From the NCBI RefSeq assembly GCF_009767915.1, contig NZ_WSRP01000025.1, positions 1-42,607 of the forward strand: a DNA stretch of 42,607 nucleotides, read 5' to 3'. Below the pieces are notes generated by a model that saw only the letters and a list, made by a program, of their open reading frames with translations, was not told the DNA's origin and made no database searches. This document shows, in pieces, positions 6,676 to 14,760 of this stretch. The stretch's first letter is position 1. Each line of letters begins with the position of its first letter. The DNA is from Parasutterella muris. GTDB lineage: Bacteria > Pseudomonadota > Gammaproteobacteria > Burkholderiales > Burkholderiaceae_F. The position numbers and the translations under genes were made by a program.

Positions 6676-7842
6676 CTAGTCGCCAGCTAAATCATTCCTA
6701 TTGCTGCTGCGCCAAACAAAGTAAAACAGGACCGATGACACAAATCCCAGGAGCAAAGAAGGAAGCGCGCATTCGGACGCGATACCGCTCACGTCGATCG
6801 CGACTCCGCCTAAATAAGCTCCGATCGCGTTGGCGCCGTTGTAAGCGATCTGTCCCAAAGCGGCAATAATGACCTTGGCGTCGCCCGCCCCTTTAATCAC
6901 CAGCGCTTGCATGGGACCTGCGATAAAGAAATACCCGAAAGCCGCAAGAGACATCATAAATATCGAAGTGATTTCATCGCGGGAAAGGAAATAAGCGCCG
7001 AGCGCTGCGAAAGCAATCAAAAGCTGACCAGAGAAGACGAGCGTCTCATCGTTAAAATGCTTTGTGAGCGGCGCCGATACGACATTGCCCACAAACATTG
7101 ACAGGCCTGCCAGCGCAATCACCGGAGTCATCATCGAAGCAGGCAGTCCTGAGACTTTACTCATAATCGGATCGACATAAGAGTAATAAGCATAGAAGCC
7201 GCCGCTTCCGATCGCGATGCCGGCAAGAATGATCCACGGATGCGGATAACGAAGCGGCTGAATCAATTCCTTTAACGTTTTTTTCTGTACCGGAAGGCTT
7301 GACAGCCAGTAAATCAGCGCCGCAATTAAGAGAAGCGACAGCGCGGCAATCGTCATAAAAATAATCCGCCAGCTGAAGGCATATCCGATCCACGAGCCAA
7401 GCGGCACGCCGACGAGATTTGCGCTCGTCTGACCCAGCACCATCAGCGTAATATCACGCGCCGATTCGCCTTCTGCTGCGAGCCGCTGGGCGGCCACCGC
7501 GCCAAGCGCAAAGAAAATTCCGTGAGGAGAGCCGGAAATAAACCGTGCGGCAAGCATCATATAGTCGTTCTGAGCCAAGGCCGCCGACGCGTTGCCAACC
7601 AAAATTAAAACGGCCGCCGCAAGCAGCGTGTACTTTAGATTTACGCTGCGGGCAAAAACAAGCAGCACGATAATGCCAGCGCAGACGCCTGCGGCGTAAG
7701 CAGAAATATACAGACCCGCCTGAGGAATGGAGACATGCAGAGAATGAGCGACATCCGTCAGGACAGGAACAATGCCAAGTTCAGCCACACCTAGGCAGAA
7801 TGTGCCGATGCACAGAGCTGCAATATGTTTATTAAGTTTCAT
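6676..7842 (-). CDS. MFS exporter, AraJ/YdhP-like (DHA1 group)
   Basis: A 388-residue membrane protein with about 12 hydrophobic segments. The first helix carries the AraJ-type signature FCLGVAELGIVPVLTDVA, and helix 4 carries ARFISGSPHGIFFALGA. The 6/7 loop has a basic stretch (PVQKKTLKELIQPLRYPHPW). Relatives export sugars, amino-acid-like compounds or drugs. It is the last gene of the araC - dehydratase - ridA set, 116 bases after ridA, with AAAGGA as ribosome binding site. An inverted repeat (7865-7885) and a terminator-like hairpin separate it from ridA, so it may be separately controlled. Export of a D-amino acid or of its toxic product is a context inference only. Confidence 0.82.
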   Translation of the reverse strand: MKLNKHIAALCIGTFCLGVAELGIVPVLTDVAHSLHVSIPQAGLYISAYAAGVCAGIIVLLVFARSVNLKYTLLAAAVLILVGNASAALAQNDYMMLAARFISGSPHGIFFALGAVAAQRLAAEGESARDITLMVLGQTSANLVGVPLGSWIGYAFSWRIIFMTIAALSLLLIAALIYWLSSLPVQKKTLKELIQPLRYPHPWIILAGIAIGSGGFYAYYSYVDPIMSKVSGLPASMMTPVIALAGLSMFVGNVVSAPLTKHFNDETLVFSGQLLIAFAALGAYFLSRDEITSIFMMSLAAFGYFFIAGPMQALVIKGAGDAKVIIAALGQIAYNGANAIGAYLGGVAIDVSGIASECALPSLLLGFVSSVLFYFVWRSSNRNDLAGD

Positions 7843-7864
7843 AGAGGCTAAATCCTTTGTCAGT

Positions 7865-7885
7865 AACGATACTTTAAATATCGTT
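7865..7885. promoter_or_regulatory. Perfect inverted repeat upstream of the MFS gene
   Basis: AACGATA (7865-7871) and TATCGTT (7879-7885) flank 7 bases, 23 bases before the MFS start codon. The symmetry and half-site length suit a dimeric repressor operator. A hairpin in the leader is the alternative. Confidence 0.4.
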
Positions 7886-7909
7886 CGGGCTGCCTCTATA
7901 AAAATTCAG

Positions 7910-7932
7910 CCCAAATTCGGAAAGAATTCGGG
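7910..7932 (-). terminator. Terminator-like hairpin after ridA
   Basis: On the minus strand CCCGAATTC pairs with GAATTTGGG across a short loop, followed by CTGAATTTTT. It sits just after the ridA stop and would reduce read-through into the MFS gene. Confidence 0.45.
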
Positions 7933-7958
7933 CCTAAACCAAAAGGATAAAACCGAAG

Positions 7959-8321
7959 TTAAACTGCCGCCATCAACTCAACTTCCAAGCGATAGCCAAA
8001 GTGAAGTTCCTTTACCGGAACGACAACTCGGGCGGGTTTGTGCGCACCAAATCTTTCCGCGTAGAGCGCATTAATTTCCGGCCAGTCCTTCAGATCAGCA
8101 ATGTAAATTCTGCAGTTAACCACTTGATTGAGATCACTGCCGCATTCGCTGAGGATTTTCTCAATCACATCAAACACAGCCTTGAACTGAGCCTTCACAC
8201 TGTCTTCCGGTTTTACACCCATAGGCAGAATTCCGGAAAGATAAGCCGCACCGTTAAAAACGACGGCATGAGAATAGTGCCCGTTGGGGGCGGGAAGATC
8301 TGAAACAATTATTTCTTTCAT
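7959..8321 (-). CDS. RidA family enamine/imine deaminase
   Basis: A 120-residue RidA/YjgF protein. It opens with LPAPNGHYSHAVVFNGAAYLSGILP and ends with the family strand ARVVVPVKELHFGYRLEVELMA, which includes a conserved Arg. RidA proteins hydrolyse reactive 2-aminoacrylate and similar imines released by PLP dehydratases. Its ATG overlaps the last codons of the dehydratase-like gene by 4 bases (ATGA), with AAGGAG 8 bases upstream inside that gene, so the two are translationally coupled. This makes a detoxifying role for the product of the neighbouring enzyme very plausible. Confidence 0.88.
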   Translation of the reverse strand: MKEIIVSDLPAPNGHYSHAVVFNGAAYLSGILPMGVKPEDSVKAQFKAVFDVIEKILSECGSDLNQVVNCRIYIADLKDWPEINALYAERFGAHKPARVVVPVKELHFGYRLEVELMAAV

Positions 8322-9463
8322 AAAGAGAGCTCCTTAGGCTGCCAACCGTAAATACGGTTCCAAATAGCGTCAATTTTGCCGTCTTTGACAACGAAGTACT
8401 GAGGATGCTGAGCGGCCATCGCGCATGCATGATTCGGCAGAATACGAAGGCGAGTACCGACCGGGAAATCTTTCGGATCAATCAGAGAACCGTCGCGGCG
8501 AACAATGATGCCGTGTTCCTGATTGGCGGATCCGACAATCAGATCGTCATAGATCTTTCCGCTGATATCGCAGACAACGCCGTAGCCCTGGTCAACCGCC
8601 TGAGCGGAAGTCCCTCTGTCGCGCGACATGGACATCCATCCGCCGTCTGTGATAACCCAGCCTTTCTCTTTCTGATGTCCGATCACTTCAACCAGCAGAG
8701 AAAGCGCGATCTGCTCCTTCGTGCAGACGCCTAGTCCGGCCATAACCAAATCAAAAAGACAGTAAACGCCGCATCTCACCTCGGTGACGCCTTCCCAAGA
8801 TTTAGCAAACACTGCGGTCGGCGTAGAACCGGCTGAAATGATGCGGCATTCAAAGCCTGCTTTTTTCAGTCGATCGGCGCAGCGCACCAGGGAGTCTCTT
8901 TCATTTTCCTGAGCTTTCTGACAGGCTTGCTCGCCGACACACTTATAGGAGTCTCCCGCATGCGTCAAAATACCGGCGAAATAAGCTTCGCCTTTGATCG
9001 CACGGGCAATTTCAATAAGATCATCCGAGTCGGGCTTAACACCGGAGCGATGGCCGTCGCAGTCGATTTCAATCAGCACTGGGCACGGAACTTTCTTCTG
9101 ATCGCAGTATTGACTGAACATAACGGCCGTCTCGACATTATCGAGAATAACCTTTACATCGCAGCCCGCACTTCTGAGCGCAAGCACGCGATCAAATTTC
9201 CCAAGGCTGATGCCGACCGCGTAAATGAGATCATTAACGCCGTGCGCGAAAAAATACTCTGCTTCAGCAAGCGTGGAAACAGTGGCCGGACCTGAGGCAG
9301 AGGTCATCTGGGCCTTTGCGAAGTTGATGCTTTTACCTGTTTTTAAATGCGGCCGAAGCTGCACGCCAAGGCGGCTGCATTTGTCTTTCATAAATTCGCA
9401 GTTTGCCGTGAATTTATTCAAATCCAACAAAAGGGCCGGGGTCTGAATGGTATTGAGGTCCAT
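8318..9463 (-). CDS. DSD1-family PLP enzyme (D-serine / D-threo-3-hydroxyaspartate dehydratase or D-threonine aldolase type)
   Basis: A 381-residue alanine-racemase-fold enzyme. The N-terminal barrel begins with TPALLLDLNKFTANCEFM. RPHLKTGK carries the PLP lysine (Lys41), and the family more often reads PHxKTHK. The C-terminal domain contains PNHAC (His345, Cys347). A His-x-Cys metal pair is typical of the zinc D-serine dehydratases, whereas D-threonine aldolases tend to have His-x-Asp, so a dehydratase is favoured. The 4-base overlap with ridA fits this, since a dehydratase releases an enamine. It is cytoplasmic. The ribosome binding site is GGAAGGA. An attenuator-like hairpin lies directly upstream. 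The exact substrate is not readable. Confidence 0.85.
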   Translation of the reverse strand: MDLNTIQTPALLLDLNKFTANCEFMKDKCSRLGVQLRPHLKTGKSINFAKAQMTSASGPATVSTLAEAEYFFAHGVNDLIYAVGISLGKFDRVLALRSAGCDVKVILDNVETAVMFSQYCDQKKVPCPVLIEIDCDGHRSGVKPDSDDLIEIARAIKGEAYFAGILTHAGDSYKCVGEQACQKAQENERDSLVRCADRLKKAGFECRIISAGSTPTAVFAKSWEGVTEVRCGVYCLFDLVMAGLGVCTKEQIALSLLVEVIGHQKEKGWVITDGGWMSMSRDRGTSAQAVDQGYGVVCDISGKIYDDLIVGSANQEHGIIVRRDGSLIDPKDFPVGTRLRILPNHACAMAAQHPQYFVVKDGKIDAIWNRIYGWQPKELSL

Positions 9464-9487
9464 AGATTTTTATCCTTCCGCACTTAG

Positions 9488-9540
9488 AAAAAAGGTCGGA
9501 AACTCCGGCCTCTCAGATAGTCCGTACAGCTATTGTACGG
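9488..9540 (-). promoter_or_regulatory. Terminator/attenuator and palindrome in the leader of the DSD1-like gene
   Basis: On the minus strand GGCCGGA (9510-9504) and TCCGACC (9500-9494) form a stem with one mismatch, followed by six T. It ends only about 25 bases before the start codon, leaving no room for a promoter downstream. Just upstream, CCGTACA (9522-9528) and TGTACGG (9534-9540) form a 7-bp inverted repeat. Either this simply ends araC transcription incompletely, or it is a switchable attenuator. Confidence 0.5.
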
Positions 9541-9560
9541 CTGTCTCTAGTCAATAGCGA

Positions 9561-10526
9561 CTATTTGAACTTGTAGCCCTCTCGGATCAGCAGCTGCTGC
9601 CAGGGATAGGACTGAAGCTCATCCTGAATAAACTTGCCCGGGGTGCATTTAAACACCTGCTTGAACTGAATAATGAAGTACGTCAGGTTGTCGTAGCCGA
9701 GTTTGTAGCAGGCCTGTGTCGCGGGCAGCCCGTCCTCAATCATGAGACGGCGTGCTTCCGTGACTCGGCACCACTTTCTGAACTGTCCCGGCGGAACGCC
9801 CATCACTTCCTTGAAATAGTGGTGGTAGAGCGACGGTTTCAGATCAATCTGCTCAGAGATGACGCTTGGTTCCTGTTTATCGGCAATGTGATCCACAATG
9901 AGATCGGCCGCAATGCGAACCTTAGACTCCACTCTGTCAGGACGGAAGAGCTGCGAGAAAGAGGAACCCGCAGGCGTCATGAAGATGCGAAGGTAGAGGA
10001 AGCGCTTCATAAACTGACCCGCAATGCGTTCTTCAAGATCGGATTCGGCGAGCGCCGCAAGATCCTGGAATACCGTCAGCACATTGGCATCGGCCTTTGT
10101 GACAGTAAAGGCTTTCGTCGGCTGGTTCGTAATGAACTGGAAGTATTTCTCGTCCAAATATTCCAGCACATTTTCAATATCACTGACATCGATGTCGACC
10201 TCGATCGCAAGGAAAGGTTCCTTGCCCTCGGTGACATGTTCGTAGGAAAGCGGAATAGAAGTACCGGCAAGGAACAGATCGCCGGGCCCGTAAACTTTCT
10301 CTTCACCGCAGAAGAGAAGTTTCAGACCTCCGGAGACGATCAGAAAAACGGCGGCTTTTGTAATAAGAGAACCAAATTTTCTGGTTCCGTACTCATCACC
10401 TTCTTCCCAACGTATAAAGTGAACCCCTTCGAGTTCTTTTGCACATTTGCTGTCGATGTCGGTAATGGCCAATAGCTGTTTCTTAATATCGGACAAAACG
10501 CAATCTGGCTTCCTGGATAGCTTCAT
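9561..10526 (-). CDS. AraC-family transcriptional regulator
   Basis: A 321-residue regulator. The N-terminal cupin-like domain (about 45-150) is of the AraC_N type: AVFLIVSGGLKLLF, VYGPGDLFLAGTSIPLSYEH and PFLAIEVDID. The C-terminal pair of helix-turn-helix motifs (about 205-310) reads SVISEQIDLKPSLYHHYFKEV..PPGQFRKW and EARRLMIEDGL.ATQACYKLGYDNLTYFIIQFKQVFKCTPGKF. It is upstream of and co-directional with the D-amino-acid unit (98 bases before it) and is its likely regulator. The ATG follows AGAGG. A TATACT -10-like box lies 32-37 bases before the start, at 10558-10563 on the complement, without a convincing -35. Confidence 0.85.
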   Translation of the reverse strand: MKLSRKPDCVLSDIKKQLLAITDIDSKCAKELEGVHFIRWEEGDEYGTRKFGSLITKAAVFLIVSGGLKLLFCGEEKVYGPGDLFLAGTSIPLSYEHVTEGKEPFLAIEVDIDVSDIENVLEYLDEKYFQFITNQPTKAFTVTKADANVLTVFQDLAALAESDLEERIAGQFMKRFLYLRIFMTPAGSSFSQLFRPDRVESKVRIAADLIVDHIADKQEPSVISEQIDLKPSLYHHYFKEVMGVPPGQFRKWCRVTEARRLMIEDGLPATQACYKLGYDNLTYFIIQFKQVFKCTPGKFIQDELQSYPWQQLLIREGYKFK

Positions 10527-10929
10527 GGCTTTACCTCTGATGATTTTAATTGTTTTAAGTATAGTCTGTTTACATGCGGAAAGATACTAATTAATGACAA
10601 AAGACAGTATAACCTCTTAAAAAAACTGTATTTTTTTACCTTCAAACAATTCGATTCCGATTTATTTATAAAAAACAATTACCCAATTTTTGAAAACTTA
10701 TTAATACCAAATTTTTAATACAACTAACCTAACAAATTGCTATTTGTTCGTAGAATCGGTGATTTTTATTAAGTTTCTCCTAAAAAGATAACTCTCTCTT
10801 TACTAATTCTGCTTGTCCATAATGAATATAGGGGTGTTTATCTAAAAGTGATCTGACGGTCCCGTCAGCAATTTAGGCGATGATGGCGTTTAGCCGTCTT
10901 TGATTTTTTCTTTAAAGCAGGGAAAATCA
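10527..10929. other. AT-rich non-coding stretch
   Basis: I find no gene. The stretch is markedly AT-rich compared with its surroundings and has stop codons in all frames. At 10853-10868 it holds CTGACGG-TC-CCGTCAG, a near-perfect palindrome that could be an operator, an element end or a short terminator stem. The base composition suggests decayed or transferred DNA between araC and the broken ATPase gene. Confidence 0.5.
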
Positions 10930-11160
10930 TCAGCCCAAAGAAGAGCTGATCGCCTTTGTATTACTGTTTCTTTGAGCGGCGGTCTTGCCGGGCTTCTTAG
11001 GGTCATTAACTTTAACCCGTCTAGCCGGTCAATTAAGTTTTGCATCGACTGTTTGTTCAGCCGCTTGTACAAGTGAGCTCTTGCTCTCAGTCCTTATGCG
11101 CAAGACTTTCGTCCTCAGGATTGGGCTTCAGCGGCTCTTTCACTTGTTCAATCTGCAGTA
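10930..11160 (-). pseudogene. Decayed coding tail, possibly of a transposase
   Basis: On the minus strand, pieces of protein-like sequence can be joined only across frame changes and a stop: QVKEPLKPNPEDESLAHKD, then SSLVQAAEQTVDAKLN, then a stop, then VKVNDPKKPGKTAAQ and NSNTKAISSSLG ending at 10930. This resembles the lysine-rich C-terminal tail of a transposase, though I cannot name the family with certainty. No start and no catalytic motifs remain. Confidence 0.3.
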
Positions 11161-11233
11161 CAAATCAAATGGGCTTCAGTTTAATTCTGACTGTTTTTTT
11201 GAACAGATTTCAATGGCAAACCAACTAAAAAAT

Positions 11234-11306
11234 TTGAAAAGTGCAATTTTCGGCTTTTTTTTATTGAAAAGTGTAGTTTTGATACCTGTTTTTCTATTGA
11301 AAAGTG
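11234..11306. repeat. Three direct repeats TTGAAAAGTG
   Basis: The decamer TTGAAAAGTG occurs at 11234-11243, 11264-11273 and 11297-11306, 30 and 33 bases apart, that is, about three helical turns each. All lie within 130 bases of the start of the broken ATPase gene. Regular spacing on one helix face suggests protein binding or a repeated promoter element. Confidence 0.5.
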
Positions 11307-11363
11307 TATTTTTATTGCTTCTTTTTATTTGAACCCTGCCCTCAATAGAGAACCCTTGTTGAC

Positions 11364-12708
11364 ATGTTGTTTAGGAAACTAGAGAAAAAAGTTGCTGACT
11401 CTTTGAAAAACAGCGACAAAATATTGATACTCACTGGTGCCAGGCAAATAGGAAAATCATTTCTTATACGACACGTAGGGAAAAGCTTTTTAAAAATTTT
11501 ATCGAGATTAATTTAGTCGAAGACTCAGCGGGTAACAGGCTCGTTGGCAAAGTTAAAACAACTCAGGACTTTTATCTCACCTTAGCTTCTCTTGCCGGGA
11601 CATCATTTGGCACGCGCGATGACACTCTAATTTTTTTAGATGAAATTCAGCAATATCCGGAACTTTTAACTCTTTTAAAATTCCTCAGAAAGGAAGGTCG
11701 CTTCCGCTATGTTGCAAGCGGGTCACTTCTTGGAATCACTCTGAAGAAATCAACGTCAATACCTTTAGGCTCCATTGAAATCGTCAGGATGTATCAGCTT
11801 GATTTTGAAGAGTTTTTAATTGCCAATAGTATAAACAGCACCGTTATTGAATACCTACGGGAATGCCTAATTACGGAACGGAGTCCGATATCTTCAATTC
11901 ATGAGCGTCTCTTGGATCTATTCAAAAAATACTTGCTGGTCGGAGGAATGCCTGACGCAGTTCATGAATTCCTAGAATCACAGAACATTGTGAAAATCAG
12001 AGATATTCAAAATGCAATTCATGAGCTGTATGAATTGGATGCAGGGAAATACGACGAGGAACACCGCCTAAAAATTAAACGCATTTATGAAATGATCCCG
12101 TCAAACATGGAAAACAAAAAGAAACGACTCTTTTTTAATGCTATTGAAGGGAAAAAGGCAAGAGCTTCAAATTTCTTAGAAGAAATAGATTATTTGACGA
12201 ACTCCGGAATATCTTTGGAAGTCCAGTCAAATACAGATCCTACATTCCCACTTATACAATCGAGCCGAAAAATCTCTTGAAGCTTTACTTAAATGATGTG
12301 GGAATCTTAACTTCTGTTTTATACAAAAATAACATCAATGCAATCTTAGGTGATGCAAACAGTATCAGCCTCGGCTCTGTTTACGAATCTACGCTTGCCA
12401 TGCAGCTTGCCTCCCTTGGTCACAGCCTGTTTTATTATGACAATCGACACAAAGGAGAAGTAGACTTCCTGATTGATGATTACAACAATCTGACCGTTGT
12501 CCCCATCGAAGTAAAATCCGGCAAAGACTATACGATCCACAGTGCTTTAAACTCATTGCTTAACAATGCCCACAGCCGAATCAGAATGGGAATTGTTCTG
12601 TCTAACTCAGGCGAGATTAAGCGGGACGGGAAGATCCTGTACTTACCGGTGTATATGGCAATGCTGCTGAAGTTGTCTGGAGAAGAACCTAAGAAAATCA
12701 CATTGTAA
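11364..12708 (+). pseudogene. AAA+ ATPase with DUF4143 domain, broken by two frameshifts
   Basis: The reading starts MLFRKLEKKVADSL and has the family Walker A TGARQIGKS. The frame is lost at 11487-11500 (T5-A5-T4) and recovers one frame over with NFIEINLVEDSAGNRL, Walker B LIFLDEIQ, YVASGSLLGI and the DUF4143 start. It is lost again at an A5 run (12268-12272) and recovers with KLYLNDVGILTSVLY and the C-terminal nuclease-like VPIEVKSGKDYTI. Adding one base at each site restores a protein of about 448 residues. Both lesions are single-base losses in homopolymers, so either a recent pseudogene or two sequencing errors. Intact relatives are ATPases of unknown role, common in anaerobes. Confidence 0.8.
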
Positions 12709-12918
12709 GAATCCCGCGTGCGATCCTCTTAATTCAGATTTTGGATCATCGCTGTTCAGCAATTTTTAACAATATGACATCGGGCTCAGTGTAAAAACAA
12801 GATCATGTCCCTCTGTCTCTACGGAAAAATATTCAAAGCAGAGCTGGAGAGGAGTAAAAGCTACTCAGTTGATCGGAAAACTGCCCGAGTTGTTTTCTGT
12901 TTTTGCGGTTTTGGTCAA
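12709..12918. other. Intergenic stretch between convergent genes
   Basis: About 210 bases between the broken ATPase gene and the fadL-type gene. I see no gene, and no repeat beyond the fadL terminator that follows. Confidence 0.4.
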
Positions 12919-12957
12919 GAAAAAAGGCCGGCGAGCTGATTAAAACTCGTCGACCCT
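12919..12957 (-). terminator. Intrinsic terminator of the FadL gene
   Basis: On the minus strand GGTCGACGAG and CTCGCCGGCC form a stem with one mismatch and one wobble, followed by TTTTTTC, directly after the fadL-type stop codon. Confidence 0.6.
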
Positions 12958-12975
12958 ATTTAGACAGCGGTCAAA

Positions 12976-14310
12976 TTAGAAGCGATAGGTCACAGAGGCG
13001 CCTGCCATCCATGCGTTCATCTTTTCGAATTTGCCGATCTTCTGTCCGGAGTGATTGTAGAGATCGCGATCGCCGATACCGCGGATGTGGCCGTAAGCGG
13101 CATCAATCTGCCAGTTAGCAGTCGGTTTCCAAGAGAAGCCGCATGTCAGCCAGAGACGGCTGGTATCCGGAATCAGAGCGGTACGAAGTTCCTGATGTTT
13201 AATCGGGTTGGTTTCATAAGCGATACCGCCGCGAATCGTCCACTGCTCATTGATGTCGTAGTCAGCGCCCAAAGAGAAGAGCCAAACGGACTTCCAATTG
13301 TTTTCAAGAGGCATGTGGCTCAGTCTGCCCATGATCGCAGCGCCGGCAACGGGATTAGAACCTGCCGCAAACTGCCCCAGAGGGGTAAAGGAAAGATTGT
13401 CCGGATCATCCATGGTGAAATCCATGGTATCGAAATTCTTCCAGTTGGCCCAGCGCGCTAAGGCGGAAAGACGGAGGCTTTGAACTGGTTTCCAAGTACC
13501 GGTGATGTACACGGTTTCCGGAGTTTCGAGTTTGCCCTTGCCGCTTCCGGTACCGTTGGCTAAACCATTTCCGCGGATTGTGTAATCGCCGCGTGCGGTC
13601 ACATGAGCGGCGGAGCGATAAGAAAGACCAAAGCGCAGATCTTCCGTCGGCGAGAACATCATGCCGAGGTTATAAGTAAACATCCAGTCACTGCCTTTGT
13701 ACTCAAACTCGCCGCCGAGAGGCACAGTCATTCCCCCCATAGAAAGACTTCCGGGAAGGCCGTTCTTAAGTTTTGAGTGAGTGTACAGAGCGGAAACACC
13801 GAAGCCGAAACTAAACATTTCGTTGGCTTTCCAAGCGATATTCGGGTTGATGTCGACTGTGATGATAGAACCGCTGATACCGCGTTCCCTTGCGCTCCAG
13901 TCGTTGCCGTAGCGAATCTTCATGCCGTAGGGCGAGGTAATGCCAAGACCGGCCCAAAGAGAATCATTAATCTGATAGGTAATGAAGGTGGCCGGTACCG
14001 CTGTGGGCTTATCGCGACCGTTTTCTGTTGAACCATCAAGGCCTTTGTAGTCAATATCGAGGGCGACGTATGTGCCCGCAACCTGCATCTGCAGTCCGGG
14101 AAGAAGCGTCATACCGGCGGCGTTGTAATGCACGGCAGAAAGGTCGTCTCCGACAATACCTGCACCGGCGTGAGAACGGCCCATACCGGCAACGCTCTGC
14201 TCAGTCAGCTGAAAGCCTGCAGCGTTCGCAGCGGATGAAAAACTTAATGCTGCGCAGCAGGATAAAAAGACACAGCTCAGACGGGTATTCAGTTTATTTT
14301 TTACGATCAT
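12976..14310 (-). CDS. OmpP1/FadL-type outer-membrane transporter
   Basis: A 444-residue beta-barrel from the ATG at 14310. The signal peptide (MIVKNKLNTRLSCVFLSC...SSAANA) is followed by the FadL hallmark AGFQLTEQSVAGMGRSHAGAG, which forms the plug start. LSAVHYNAAGMTLLPG and WAGLGITSPYGM are further family segments. The chain ends in the barrel-sorting residues TYRF. Such porins take up hydrophobic compounds such as long-chain fatty acids or aromatics. An in-frame ATG at 14349 would add 13 hydrophobic residues, but neither start has a clear ribosome binding site; the shorter one gives a normal signal peptide. It is monocistronic, and no fatty-acid oxidation genes are nearby. Confidence 0.88.
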   Translation of the reverse strand: MIVKNKLNTRLSCVFLSCCAALSFSSAANAAGFQLTEQSVAGMGRSHAGAGIVGDDLSAVHYNAAGMTLLPGLQMQVAGTYVALDIDYKGLDGSTENGRDKPTAVPATFITYQINDSLWAGLGITSPYGMKIRYGNDWSARERGISGSIITVDINPNIAWKANEMFSFGFGVSALYTHSKLKNGLPGSLSMGGMTVPLGGEFEYKGSDWMFTYNLGMMFSPTEDLRFGLSYRSAAHVTARGDYTIRGNGLANGTGSGKGKLETPETVYITGTWKPVQSLRLSALARWANWKNFDTMDFTMDDPDNLSFTPLGQFAAGSNPVAGAAIMGRLSHMPLENNWKSVWLFSLGADYDINEQWTIRGGIAYETNPIKHQELRTALIPDTSRLWLTCGFSWKPTANWQIDAAYGHIRGIGDRDLYNHSGQKIGKFEKMNAWMAGASVTYRF

Positions 14311-14760
14311 ACGAAGAAAAAAATACAAAATTAAATGGGATGCAAGCATTCTGAAGAAGTATTGGTGAATAAAACGAGCGATTTTTTAGGTAGTTTCCCT
14401 AATTATTAAGCGTGCTCTAAGTTTATTCGCAACTACTGTTATCTCCTGCTCAGAAGCTTATTTTTTAATTTGAGGCATTTTTTCCCTACACGGCGGCTTT
14501 ATGCGTCCCGCTCATACGAAAAAATCTGTATTTCTTTGCGTTTGTCTGCCCAAATCGAAAAAAAGCAAAAAAAATTATTTAATTTTTAAGCTACAATCCA
14601 CTCGAAGACTAAGCCGCAACTCTTGAGAAAAGAGTTAATTCCACCGTTTCGGTCTCATTCGTCTTTTCATATTCCTTACCCGACCGAAACCCTTCAGGCG
14701 CTTCTTGCGAACTTTGAGGTTCTTTTATGGAATTTTGCGGTTACTTTCTATTCGTTATTT
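14311..14760. other. Divergent intergenic region with a long AT-rich leader
   Basis: About 450 bases between divergent starts. AT tracts at 14560-14590 are followed by a possible -10 box TACAAT (14592-14597), though no matching -35 is clear. A hairpin AACTCTT/AAGAGTT lies at 14618-14636. If transcription starts near 14604, the next gene has a leader of about 155 bases. The frame is open back to a TTG at 14623, but that segment (hydrophobic, no family similarity, no ribosome binding site) does not look coding. Confidence 0.4.

Noticed and set aside
10985-11332. Open frame of 115 codons on the plus strand
   Set aside because: Low-complexity Leu/Phe/Ser composition, no ribosome binding site and it runs through the direct repeats; it looks like chance in AT-rich DNA.
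14623-14760. Extension of the HTH fusion protein to a TTG at 14623
   Set aside because: The extra 46 residues include a hydrophobic run without family match, and the TTG sits inside a hairpin without a ribosome binding site.
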